Positions 24,956 through 33,855 of a DNA stretch of 64,000 nt are shown here, one piece after another. The stretch spans positions 310,001 to 374,000 of the forward strand of contig NZ_FRFA01000003.1 of the NCBI RefSeq assembly GCF_900143535.1. Reading direction: 5' to 3'. This DNA comes from Tateyamaria sp. Alg231-49. GTDB lineage: Bacteria > Pseudomonadota > Alphaproteobacteria > Rhodobacterales > Rhodobacteraceae. The position numbers were made by a program, and so were the translations under genes. The notes under the pieces are model-generated. The model was given only the letters and a program-made list of their open reading frames with translations, ran no database searches and was not told the origin of the DNA. Each line of letters opens with the position of its first letter. The stretch's first letter is position 1.

Positions 24956-27165
24956 TGCCACACTCGCCCCCAATCATTCGCCACGTCCACCAAATGACCG
25001 GACCGGATCTGATCGTACAGGCGGCCGGACACGTTCAGCCGGGCGCCGCCATCCCGCTGGACTGGCCTGACCGTGGTGCTTACCGCCCGACGCGTCGGAC
25101 CACCGGTGAACCAACTGACCGGCACGGTGAACGTTATTCCCTTGTCAAAAGAGCCTTCGCCGAAGTCTTCGGCCGACACATCCGTGAGTGTGAAAAAGCC
25201 ACCCACGCGCCACCCGTTGGCAAATTGTCGTTCGACCGTCACTGTTGCGCCGACATCACCGGCCAAATATTGCCCCGTATCGATCTGCGCGTGATATCCA
25301 TTCCCAAAGTCGTAATAGGCCGACAGATGGCCCGTCGCGACGTCGTAATCCTGAAATCCGAACCCCTGATCAAAATCTCGCTGCTTGGCGTAGTTAAGTT
25401 CTATTCCGACCGCGAGTTGGCTGTCGGCGGGCTTCCACAACAGTTCACCTGAAAGACCGCCGAACATCTGCTCAAGATACCCGATACTGACACGGGCATA
25501 TGTGGTTGGCCCCGGTTTCCATTGCTTGGACAAAACAAACTGTTCCAACGAGGTGTCGGTGGCCTGCGCGTACAGCAACGCATCAGTGCGCACATGTGGC
25601 AAGACGGAGTCGGATGGCCGCGATGCATCTGCAATGTTGCCAACAAGACGGCGGCGTATTTCACCAAACACTTGCCATCCCGGGGCCAATCGATATTGCG
25701 CCACCGCTGATATCCCGAGGTCCGCCCGTACGGGCCGATCAGGATCGAAAAAGCTGGGCCGGATGTAAGGGCCAACCGCCCACCTGAAGTTCGGATAATA
25801 GCCGTCGACCTGTGCCGTCCGCCCTTGAGGTGCCGGATCAGCGTCCGAGATAAAGGTGCGAGACAGCAACAACGCGCTGGCATCAGGCTGAAATTCAAGC
25901 GTCTCAAGATCGCGCCGTGACAGTGTGACCTTGGATATCGGGAAGTCGTTTGTGACCAGCACGATGTCAAAGGTTTCAACCGAAGGCGGCAGGATCCGGG
26001 CCATTGCCCGCGCCGTGCGCCCGGTCAGAATCGCAAAATTGTCAAACCTGTCGCTGGACACCCGTGTTTCGGCACGGATTGCACCAACAGATACACTGTG
26101 CAAACGGATGCCGTCTTGGGTCAGTTCTGTATCCAAAGCTTCGCGGATCACCACCGGCGCATTTTGTGCCGCGATCCATCCTTGGTCATAGGCCGCCGGG
26201 TTGGACAGGCGCTTTGGGCGTTCGATGATGGGACGTGGACCAGAAAGCCTGTAAGGGACAGGTGGGTTTTTAGGGTTAACTTGCAGTTGCAGGTTTATTC
26301 CAATTTCCGAGCCATAAAGCCAATAACCACCGACCCGGAGCGCTGGACTGACCTGATATTCCATACCGAAATTGAAATGGGATCGATTGGAAAAAACTTC
26401 GCGTGATGTTTCAGCAGTATATGCATCAGTCGCGTATTCGGCCTTGAGACTCAGCCCATCACTCACCTGCCACACCACACCGCCAAAGGGTGAGACTGGC
26501 CCGCGAAACCACTGGTTCACACGGAGTTCGCCACCCGGATCGCCGGGCACAAACTGTGGACGATCCGCACCGAACGGGGAGCCGATGGACCCCGTGCTGC
26601 CCAAACGCCCCCAGCCCAATCCCGCGGTCACCTTCACCGCCCCTCCAAAGCGAAACGGCTGTGCAAACCCTTTGGTGGCGACCACGTATTCTCCGGCGTA
26701 AATCCCCGTGCCTGCGATGTCCTGCAATCCGATCGAGATTGCCGGGGCTTTCCGTCCCGCTTTGACCAGCAAATAGCGGAAATCAAAGCTTCTATCCCGG
26801 TAGGTGTCGAACCCATCCGAATTCCAGTCCTGAATGCCGGAATATCGAAACGTCACGGCAATACGGGGTGAAAATTGGAAGGTGAAGTTGGTCCGGGTCT
26901 GGCCGCCAAAACTGGAAACGCCGATGGCAATTTGTCCGTTGGGCAGTGCGCCTGCACCCGGCATGTCGATCAATCCTGGGACACCATAGAAGTTGAGAGT
27001 TGGCGTTAAAGGCGAGCTTGCGGGCGGTGTCCGTTCTTGTGCCAACACGGAAGGCGAAAAACCGCAAACCATGAGACACAAAAGCGCTGTATTCAGGTGC
27101 GCTGTCAAAACGCTGCACACTTTGAGACCTCTGACTTGCGATGCACCATTGCGCATCAAGAGCAT
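24952..27165 (-). CDS. YjbH/GfcD family outer-membrane protein
   Basis: This is a 737-residue exported protein. The signal peptide runs to about residue 42 (PSVLAQ). Two long beta-rich halves follow: the first opens LNFYGVPGLIDMPGAGALPNGQ, the YjbH hallmark, and the second has PYIRPSFFDPDRPVRADLG, a transport-barrel pattern, ending in AYYDFGNGYHAQIDTGQYLAGD and SWFTG. In the group 4 capsule system this protein is an outer-membrane beta-barrel. GAGG lies just before ATG 27165. It overlaps the end of the upstream CapD-like gene by ten bases and the yjbF-like gene by four. It should act with the YjbE/YjbF-like proteins in exporting or anchoring the polymer. Confidence 0.87.
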   Translation of the reverse strand: MLLMRNGASQVRGLKVCSVLTAHLNTALLCLMVCGFSPSVLAQERTPPASSPLTPTLNFYGVPGLIDMPGAGALPNGQIAIGVSSFGGQTRTNFTFQFSPRIAVTFRYSGIQDWNSDGFDTYRDRSFDFRYLLVKAGRKAPAISIGLQDIAGTGIYAGEYVVATKGFAQPFRFGGAVKVTAGLGWGRLGSTGSIGSPFGADRPQFVPGDPGGELRVNQWFRGPVSPFGGVVWQVSDGLSLKAEYATDAYTAETSREVFSNRSHFNFGMEYQVSPALRVGGYWLYGSEIGINLQLQVNPKNPPVPYRLSGPRPIIERPKRLSNPAAYDQGWIAAQNAPVVIREALDTELTQDGIRLHSVSVGAIRAETRVSSDRFDNFAILTGRTARAMARILPPSVETFDIVLVTNDFPISKVTLSRRDLETLEFQPDASALLLSRTFISDADPAPQGRTAQVDGYYPNFRWAVGPYIRPSFFDPDRPVRADLGISAVAQYRLAPGWQVFGEIRRRLVGNIADASRPSDSVLPHVRTDALLYAQATDTSLEQFVLSKQWKPGPTTYARVSIGYLEQMFGGLSGELLWKPADSQLAVGIELNYAKQRDFDQGFGFQDYDVATGHLSAYYDFGNGYHAQIDTGQYLAGDVGATVTVERQFANGWRVGGFFTLTDVSAEDFGEGSFDKGITFTVPVSWFTGGPTRRAVSTTVRPVQRDGGARLNVSGRLYDQIRSGHLVDVANDWGRVWQ

Positions 27166-28547
27166 TCAGACCTCATCCGTTGTGAACGCCGTATTTTCGC
27201 GGGCAAGGAAGCGGCACAGTGCGGTCCATACATGCCTTCGGGCGCGCGCATCGCGTTCTCTGCCACCTCTGCGTTCCCTGCGACCCAATTGCATGCATTG
27301 GCGCGCGCGTTCTCTTCATCTTCGTTTGCAAGGGCCTGCTCAAAAGCGCGCAAGGCTGCCGCGATTTCACATTCACTCAAGCTGGCCTCAATCGCGGTGA
27401 ATATCCTTGGATGAGACGTGGCCGCGCGCCTGCCGTTCACAGTGAGTTCTTCTTGCAGTTTCTCGCCACGTCGCAATCCAATGAATTTCAGTTGAATGTC
27501 GCCGGTCGGGTTGTCCTCATCGCGCACACTCAGGCCCGCATTGTGAATCACCCGGCGGGCCAGCGTTTCAATCTTCACCGGTTCGCCCATATCCAGAACA
27601 AATACCTCGCCGCCCAGCGCCATGGAGCCAGCATGCAGCACGAGTTGAACAGCCTCTTGCACGGTCATGAAAAACCGCGACACGTCCGGGTGCGTCACGG
27701 TCACGGGCCCACCGCGGCTCACTTGATCGTGAAACAACGGCAATACTGACCCAGAAGAGCCAAAGACATTGCCAAACCGCACGATTGAAAAGACAGGCCC
27801 ATTTCGCCCAGCCAAACGCCGTGAAGCATCCTGTACGACCAGCTCACAAAAACGCTTGGAGGCCCCCATGACGTTGATTGGGCGCACCGCCTTGTCGGAC
27901 GAAATGAGGACGAACTGTTCGACGCCAGAGGCGACGGATTGGTTTACGAGTATTTTTGTGCCGACAACATTGTTTTGCAATCCGGCAAGCGGGTTCAGTT
28001 CAACCAGAGGAACGTGTTTGTAGGCCGCCGCATGCAAGACAACTTGGACCGCGTGAACGCTAAGTGTCTTTCGGATTTAGCGTTCATCTGTGACCGATCC
28101 AAGAACCGGAATAACTTCGATGTTGGTCCCTGCTGCGGCACGACCAATGGTCTGATGCACCTGATAAAGCGCAGCTTCGCTCAGCTCGAAAAGAATGATC
28201 TTTCGCGGACCGCAAGCAAGTACCTGGCGACTGAGTTCAGACCCGATGGATCCCCCTGCCCCGGAGATGAGCACAACGCGGTCCGCATACGACCCCGCCC
28301 CGTCCAAGTGGGGTGTAAGCCCGCTTCGACCCAGCAATTGAGTTGCGTCGTCAAGATGACATTTGTCTGCCTTCGCGGAGCGATGAAGAAAACCCGCGTC
28401 GGCAGGGCCCTCGTTGTGCCTGAACGCAAAGGGAACTGCCTTAAAAACGGTGCATTGGACGATACGTGCCATCGTAAAAACGAACCGAAACAGGGCGAGT
28501 ATCAGGGGTTTGGTTCGTCTGATCATCGCGCCCTCTGCGCCCCGCAC
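27156..28547 (-). pseudogene. CapD/WbpM-like UDP-sugar 4,6-dehydratase, interrupted by in-frame TAA and truncated at the N-terminus
   Basis: One frame carries a complete SDR-type dehydratase domain: GAGGSIGSELSRQ for NAD, VLHAAAYKHVPLVE, SSDKAVRPINVMGASKR (the WbpM-type site with Met in place of Tyr), RFGNVFGSSGSVLP and LRRGEKLQEEL. TAA at 28077-28079 splits it after VIPVLGSVTDER; IRKTLSVHAVQ then resumes in the same frame, so a single substitution is enough to explain it. The N-terminal membrane and CoA-binding-like half of long family members is absent; only a poorly conserved lead of about 80 residues remains before LLGRSG. It would make 4-keto-6-deoxy-UDP-sugar precursors for the capsule. 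It is probably inactive unless the stop is a sequence error. Confidence 0.75.
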
Positions 28548-28642
28548 CCCGACAATTCCGTCGTAAAGTGCCGCGCCAAATGTTCGAATTCTGTGGGCGA
28601 TCTGGAGTGCCCAATCACCTTCCGATCATTGCGTACTGTTGC

Positions 28643-29326
28643 TTAAATCCGAGTTAAGACGCCCGTCGCTTTTGATCTTTGCCGGTTTGCAGGCAAGCGG
28701 TGAACAGAAGGTGGGCGCACCGCACGGAACAGGTTGGCCGCCGTTTCCAATCCCAGCCGAAAGTCAAAGGCAATGGTCTGATGACGTTGATATATAAGGT
28801 CGATGCGAGCCTTGCGGGGCACACAAATACGGGCATAGACCGCGTCGGTTTGCTTGGATGTGCGGCACCGAGACAGCAGTAGAGCCTCGTGCTTGTGAAA
28901 GCGCAATGTCGCAAGACCGGTGACACCCGGGCGCATCTTTAGAACACGGGCATAGAGATCTGGAAACTGGTCTACATATTCAGGCAAAGGCGGGCGCGGG
29001 CCGACAAAGCTGATGTCACCCTTGAGAATGTTCCAGAGTTGCGGCAATTCATCCAGCCGACTGGCGCGCAGTTTTGACCCTAGCGGAGTGATGCGCCCGG
29101 ACTTGTGCCCGCCGGACACCCCCGCATCGGATGCAACCACGGTCATTGTCCGAAACTTCCACAACCCAAAGCTTTGATGTGGTGTTTTCATGCGCTTTGC
29201 CACGTAGAACACCGGACCGTCCTGCGCCCGCCAGATGCGCCACGCGACCCACGCCATTAGCGGTGCCAGAAGGACACTCAAGAACGCCGCAAAAATCACA
29301 TCCAACGTCCGCTTGCCCAGTGTCAT
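28643..29326 (-). CDS. Undecaprenyl-phosphate sugar-phosphate transferase (initiating enzyme)
   Basis: The 227-residue protein is the catalytic core of the polyprenyl-phosphate hexose-1-phosphate transferase family: N-terminal membrane helix (about residues 8-30), LWKFRTMTV, LRASRLDELPQLWNILKGDISFVGPRPPLPEY and MRPGVTGLATL. The DE pair in SRLDELPQLWN is the catalytic site. It puts the first sugar phosphate on undecaprenyl phosphate at the inner face of the membrane. The length fits the short PglC-like form without the extra helices of WcaJ. The C-terminal 60 residues are unusually basic. It lies in a run of polysaccharide genes and starts the repeat unit. Confidence 0.9.
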   Translation of the reverse strand: MTLGKRTLDVIFAAFLSVLLAPLMAWVAWRIWRAQDGPVFYVAKRMKTPHQSFGLWKFRTMTVVASDAGVSGGHKSGRITPLGSKLRASRLDELPQLWNILKGDISFVGPRPPLPEYVDQFPDLYARVLKMRPGVTGLATLRFHKHEALLLSRCRTSKQTDAVYARICVPRKARIDLIYQRHQTIAFDFRLGLETAANLFRAVRPPSVHRLPANRQRSKATGVLTRI

Positions 29327-29332
29327 TCGACT

Positions 29333-30103
29333 CTACCTGTTTTGCCAATCCTCAACGATGCCAATCGGAGTACTGTCCGCGGCCTTAAATTCTGTGAACG
29401 TACGCAATCGAGTCGTATCAAGGTTAACAGTTGGTATCGTCGCGGCGGTTGCCGGCTTGGGCCGCCACTCCAAACACGCCGCATCAAGCAAGGCGCCCAT
29501 TTGAATGCAACCGGGCGCAGCCACATTCAAAAGAGGCGGCAATGCCGGCGCCTCAGACAACGCCGAGAGCGTGCGAGCCAGTGCATTGGGGCCAATGTAA
29601 CTGCGACAAGGCGTACTTCCATCTGGTAGTTGATCAAGCCGGAAACCGGGAACCCAGCCTGCCAGAATGGCATCCGCGCCCGCCACGTTACCAAGGCGCA
29701 AGACTGTGTTGGGATGCGGGTGTTGGGCCGCTGCACTTTCCATTGCAAGTTTGGCTTTGCCATATTCGGAGTAGGGCGCCGTCGGACCATCCTCAGCACA
29801 TACACCCGCCGTACCGCCGTAAACTGCTGCACTGGATAGCAAAATGACGCGCCCAGCAGAAACATCTTGTGCTGCGTCGAGCGTTCGCACCGCAATGTCT
29901 GTGTTCATGTGCAGAGGCTGAGCACTGGCATTCGTAACCCCAGCCATACAGATAACTGCATCCGCACCGCGAAGGGCCACGCGCAAGGCAGCTGTGTCAA
30001 GAATGTCTACGTCAGCGCGGGTGAGCCACCGGGCCTTCTGCGGAAACACTGGGCGCAGCAAACGAGCAAGCTTGCCGCCCGCCCCAAGAATGACCAGTTC
30101 CAC
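29333..30103 (-). CDS. NAD-dependent epimerase/dehydratase (SDR)
   Basis: The 256-residue extended short-chain dehydrogenase/reductase has the cofactor loop ILGAGGKLARLL, VICMAGVTN, and LLSSAAVYGG with Ser, plus YSEYGKAKLAME giving the YxxxK pair. It is short for a sugar epimerase and has little C-terminal substrate domain. It probably oxidises or reduces a nucleotide sugar for the polysaccharide; the substrate cannot be read. It lies three bases from the next gene on the left side and seven from the transferase, in the same operon as the GT4 gene. Confidence 0.82.
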   Translation of the reverse strand: MELVILGAGGKLARLLRPVFPQKARWLTRADVDILDTAALRVALRGADAVICMAGVTNASAQPLHMNTDIAVRTLDAAQDVSAGRVILLSSAAVYGGTAGVCAEDGPTAPYSEYGKAKLAMESAAAQHPHPNTVLRLGNVAGADAILAGWVPGFRLDQLPDGSTPCRSYIGPNALARTLSALSEAPALPPLLNVAAPGCIQMGALLDAACLEWRPKPATAATIPTVNLDTTRLRTFTEFKAADSTPIGIVEDWQNR

Positions 30104-30106
30104 GAC

Positions 30107-31354
30107 CTAAGGGACCGTCATGCGGATGTCTTTGGGTACAAGTGCGTTGATCTGTCGGATATGTTCGGGCAGGCAAACGGACAGAAAATCATAGTTCTCG
30201 ACCACATGCTGACGGGCTGCCGCGCCAATATGCGAAAAATCGCCCGGACATTCCAACACCTCGGCCACTTGCGCAGCCAGCGCTTCGTGATCGAAAAAAT
30301 CGACCAGAAGGCCGGTTTTCCCGTGCTCCATCACCTCACGCACCGGGGCGACATCGCTGGCAACAATCGTTGCCTTCATCGACATGGATTCAAGCAACGA
30401 CCACGACACAACAAAGGGCATCGTCAAGTAAATGTGGCATGTGCTGATCTGAATGATCTGCTGGTAATTTGCATAAGGCACCTGCCCCAGAAAATGCAGA
30501 CGATCCCAATCCAACATATGCCCGACCTCGGCCTCCATCTGGCCCCGCAGGCCGCCGGGGTGTTTGGATTTACCACCATACGAGGCCTCGTTCCCGCCAA
30601 TGACCAGAACCCTAGCGTTTGGGCGTGCCTTTTGGATTAAGGGCAAGGCGCGCATGAACTGATGAAAACCGCGCGTGGTTTCAAGGTTGCGCGCCATAAA
30701 CGTGACCACCTCATCAGATGCGGTCAACGGACGACCGATCCGCCCCAGTGACACACTCACCTTTGGATCAGGCAGCAGCTTGTCCGTGCGGATACCGTCA
30801 TGACAGACATAAATTTTGTCATGGAAACTGGGTGGAAAGCGGTTTCGTTGCCACCACGTGGGACTGTGGGCAACATCGACGACCTCGATATTCACCAGAG
30901 GCACCACATTGTTGCCATGCATGATGTAGGGCGCGTGATCAGAGACCACATCGTTTGGATCAAACCCGACAGTACCACCGCGCACTGAGTAGAAGTATTC
31001 AAAAAAGCCGATCATTGGCGTCTTGGGCAGGACCTCCCGGAAAAAACTCATCTCGCCCCAACCGACATGACCAATCACGATATCTGGAATAAAGCCGCCC
31101 GACACGATCTCGCGCAGGGCCGTAACCGCACCAAACCCATTGCCCGCAGCCGTTTCCCAGTTTTTGGATAGGCCATAGGCGTCGTTCGCCGCCTTGTGAT
31201 GGGTTTTGTAGCGAACCGTGCGCACACCCGCGAAGTCTGGAGCCTTTTCCCGCTGGGTCAAAAAGACAATTTCGTGATCACCTTGTGCGGCCAGCCATTG
31301 CACCAGTTCACGGTACTGGCCTGGCATGTTCTGGTGCACAAAAAGCAGTTTCAT
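30107..31354 (-). CDS. GT4-family glycosyltransferase
   Basis: The 415-residue enzyme starts at ATG 31354 behind GAGG. N-terminal MKLLFVHQNMPGQYRELVQWL and the C-terminal donor-binding half, with FMARNLETTRGFHQFMRAL, ARVLVIGG and VVSWSLLESMSMKATIVASDVAPVREVM, define a GT-B fold of family 4, with the usual acidic motif replaced by E in SLLESM. It adds a sugar to the lipid-linked repeat unit at the cytoplasmic membrane face. It is the most upstream gene of the polysaccharide operon in this window. A strong GT4 assignment is possible, but the linkage is not. Confidence 0.87.
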   Translation of the reverse strand: MKLLFVHQNMPGQYRELVQWLAAQGDHEIVFLTQREKAPDFAGVRTVRYKTHHKAANDAYGLSKNWETAAGNGFGAVTALREIVSGGFIPDIVIGHVGWGEMSFFREVLPKTPMIGFFEYFYSVRGGTVGFDPNDVVSDHAPYIMHGNNVVPLVNIEVVDVAHSPTWWQRNRFPPSFHDKIYVCHDGIRTDKLLPDPKVSVSLGRIGRPLTASDEVVTFMARNLETTRGFHQFMRALPLIQKARPNARVLVIGGNEASYGGKSKHPGGLRGQMEAEVGHMLDWDRLHFLGQVPYANYQQIIQISTCHIYLTMPFVVSWSLLESMSMKATIVASDVAPVREVMEHGKTGLLVDFFDHEALAAQVAEVLECPGDFSHIGAAARQHVVENYDFLSVCLPEHIRQINALVPKDIRMTVP

Positions 31355-31405
31355 CAGAGCCTCACAGTCTTGTCCGTGAATACAGTTCGATAACAGCCCG
31401 CGCAA

Positions 31406-32413
31406 TCAAGGCGACGCAGACCATATGGCAGCAGTACCGCGTTTTTCTTGCCCTGGGCTTAACCCGAACGTCGCCCGATAACTTTTTGAGAAATGGGAGA
31501 GGGAGCGAAACCCGCAAGCAACACAAATATCCGTCACACTCAATGAGGTTTGGCGCAGCAATCCACGCGCTTTTTCGAGACGAAGTTTGAGATAGTACCG
31601 TTTGGGCGGCATTTTCAGGTGCTTGGCAAACAGTCGCTCAAGCTGGCGCGTGCTGATCGACACGAGGGCAGCGATTTCCTCAGGGCGCAGCGGGTCTTCG
31701 AGGTTATTTTCCATGATCTGCAGAGCCATTCCCAGCTTGCCGTGAGCCAAATCCGGGCGGGCACGGTGGGACAATCTCTGGCCATGGGTCGCTCCGCGTG
31801 GATCAGTATAGACCATCTGGTCGGCAACCCATGTGGCGAGATCGACTCCGTAATCCCCTTTGATCCGGGCCAGAATCATATCCATGGATGCCGCCCCTCC
31901 GGCGGTCGTGAACACCCGGCCATCAATCGAATAGAGACTGTTCTCGATGATCACGTCGGGCAGCAATTCGACCAATGCATCGTAGTACTGCCAGTGGGTT
32001 GTCACCCGCTTGCCGCCCAGCAATCCAGCCAAAGCCAGGGTGTAAGTCCCCGAAGACAGTGCCCCAAAATCCATGCCTTTGCGGGTTTCCCGCCGCAGCC
32101 AGTTCAGCACGGTGCGCGTACTGCCGCTTGCGGCATCATCGCCCGCACACACGACCAGCGTTTCGTGACGATCAAGCGGCGGCAGCGCGCCATCAACAGC
32201 ACATGTGACTCCATTGTAGGCCGGAACTGGCGCGCCCGTTTCACCGACAATCCGCCAACTGTAGAAAGTGTGCCCGGACGGGTGCAGGTTAGCGAGGCTC
32301 AGCGCCTCAAGTGCACAGGAAAAACCCAGTAGCGAATAGCCCGGGATGAGCAGAAAAACATAGGCCTTGGGCGGTGACCCTTCAGGCAGCAAGGGCGGCG
32401 TCCAAAAGGGCAC
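31406..32413 (-). CDS. GlxA-type transcriptional regulator (DJ-1/PfpI plus AraC)
   Basis: The 335-residue protein has an N-terminal amidase-like DJ-1/PfpI sensor domain (about residues 15-190; VFLLIPGYSLLGFSCALEAL, LVVCAGDD) and two AraC helix-turn-helix units at the end (about 235-325; EEIAALVSISTRQLERLFAKHL and VTDICVACGFRSLSHFSKSYRATFG). It starts with GTG 32413. In this family the sensor usually controls amine or quaternary-ammonium breakdown genes, for example the CdhR or GbdR group. Its gene overlaps the thioredoxin-like gene upstream by 32 bases, so they share a message. The C-terminal end runs 50 bases from the polysaccharide operon, which it may not control. Confidence 0.88.
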   Translation of the reverse strand: MPFWTPPLLPEGSPPKAYVFLLIPGYSLLGFSCALEALSLANLHPSGHTFYSWRIVGETGAPVPAYNGVTCAVDGALPPLDRHETLVVCAGDDAASGSTRTVLNWLRRETRKGMDFGALSSGTYTLALAGLLGGKRVTTHWQYYDALVELLPDVIIENSLYSIDGRVFTTAGGAASMDMILARIKGDYGVDLATWVADQMVYTDPRGATHGQRLSHRARPDLAHGKLGMALQIMENNLEDPLRPEEIAALVSISTRQLERLFAKHLKMPPKRYYLKLRLEKARGLLRQTSLSVTDICVACGFRSLSHFSKSYRATFGLSPGQEKRGTAAIWSASP

Positions 32414-32780
32414 GTACCTGTCGGGCGTAGGGTTCGTTCACCAGTCGGGCCTGTTCCTCGCCATTCTTCATCACAAGGAGGGTCGAACGGCGTTCGACGT
32501 TGAGCCGTTCTGTCATCTGGGACTGACCAAAGGTGTCCCAATCCACATCCACGAAGGTCAGCTGCCCATAGGCCGGGTTCTCGGCAATCGCTTCGGCGAT
32601 CAGATCCGCCTTGATCTGACAGGTCAGCGACCAACTGGCCCGGTAATTCAGGATCACCACTTGGTCCGTCTCGCGCAGCACGTTCCAGATGGCAGGCGAA
32701 AACGTTTCCGCAGGGTACGCGAAAACAGGCCGGGCAATCAGTGCGGCAACTGAAGACAATAAAAATGTACGACGGTGCAC
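32382..32780 (-). CDS. Exported thioredoxin-fold protein without CxxC
   Basis: The 132-residue protein starts at GTG 32780 (HRRTFLLSSVAALIA); the RR plus hydrophobic stretch is a Tat-like signal peptide. The thioredoxin fold follows, with VVILNYRASWSLTCQIKADLIAEAI, where the usual WCxxC is ASWSLTC: only the second Cys remains. VDVDWDTFGQSQMTERLNV and STLLVMKNGEEQARLV match the rest of the fold. With one Cys it cannot act as a classic disulfide reductase, but could be a chaperone or one-Cys thiol protein. Overlapping the GlxA-type regulator gene by 32 bases suggests translational coupling. Confidence 0.7.
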   Translation of the reverse strand: MHRRTFLLSSVAALIARPVFAYPAETFSPAIWNVLRETDQVVILNYRASWSLTCQIKADLIAEAIAENPAYGQLTFVDVDWDTFGQSQMTERLNVERRSTLLVMKNGEEQARLVNEPYARQVRALLDAALAA

Positions 32781-32854
32781 GGGCGACGCTTTCTCAAATC
32801 AATGAACTGGCCCAAAGGATATTGCGCATGCCTCGGCGCGCAAGAGGGCGCGCA

Positions 32855-33724
32855 TCATGTTTTCTGGGCGCGTGACAATTGCACCGCAAGAATTCCCGCT
32901 GCGATCACGCCCACACCGATCACATCCCGCAGTCCCAGACTTTCGCCCAAAAGAGCCGCCGCGACCGCAACTCCAAAGAACGGATTGAGAAAGTGGAACG
33001 TCGCCGCCTTGGTTGGCCCGATCCGTGCGACCAGCGCAAACCATATCCATGTGGCCAGCAATCCCGGCGCCAAGGTCGTGTAGGCAAATGCTGCGATCAG
33101 TTCAGGCGTCATATCGACCCGGATCGTTTCGGTCAGTGCCGAGGCCACGGCCAGCACAATCGCACCGACAAACATCTGCAAGCCGACCACCATCATCAGG
33201 TTGCCGCCCGCCGACATTGTGCGCATGGAAAGGGTTGCGACGGTCAGCGCAATGGTTGCGATCAGGCACAGAGCGACGCCGTACATGTCCACTCCTGCCT
33301 CCATCCGTGCCGACATGATCAGGGCAACGCCCGCGATGCCAAGGATCAGCCCGATGATTCCCAGCGCAGGCAGACGATCACGGAATACGATCCATCCAGC
33401 AAAGGCCACCAGCAGTGGCATAAGCGAGGCGATGATCGAAGCCAGCGACGCCTCGACCGTCTGCATCGCATAGAAGTTGAGGCCAAGGTAAATCGCGTTC
33501 TGGCAGACGCCAAAGATAATTGTCGCCCGCCATTGATCCCGCGTCAGCCGCCACGACTGGCCAAGCAGTCGCGCAATGGCCACGCCAATCAGCCCGGAAA
33601 CGAAGAACCGCAGTGCCAGAGACGCCAATGGCGAGGCATCGGCCACAATGATCCGCGCCGACGTAAAGGCCGAAGACCAGATTAGGGCAAAGGTCAGCCC
33701 CATCAGTAACGCGCGAATGTCCAT
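32855..33724 (-). CDS. DMT-superfamily (EamA) transporter
   Basis: The 289-residue integral membrane protein has about ten helices in two EamA repeats. It starts at ATG 33724 behind GAAGGGG; upstream in-frame residues are charged and unlikely. LIWSSAFTSARI, NAIYLGLNFYAMQ, VEASLASIIASLMPLLVA and FALVARIGPTKAATFHFLNPFFGV are all recognisable EamA signatures. The family exports amino acids or small metabolites by the proton gradient. The substrate is unknown. It lies next to the divergent DUF3179 gene. Confidence 0.87.
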   Translation of the reverse strand: MDIRALLMGLTFALIWSSAFTSARIIVADASPLASLALRFFVSGLIGVAIARLLGQSWRLTRDQWRATIIFGVCQNAIYLGLNFYAMQTVEASLASIIASLMPLLVAFAGWIVFRDRLPALGIIGLILGIAGVALIMSARMEAGVDMYGVALCLIATIALTVATLSMRTMSAGGNLMMVVGLQMFVGAIVLAVASALTETIRVDMTPELIAAFAYTTLAPGLLATWIWFALVARIGPTKAATFHFLNPFFGVAVAAALLGESLGLRDVIGVGVIAAGILAVQLSRAQKT

Positions 33725-33855
33725 GAGCCTGCCCCTTCTTGCGCGGACGTTCGGGGAAATGGGGCGGGGATGCAAGGCACGTCATCACGCGCCTTTGTGA
33801 TGAATGTGATCATCAAGCCGTGCACATATGAACTGTGGAGCCGGGAGGGACATCA

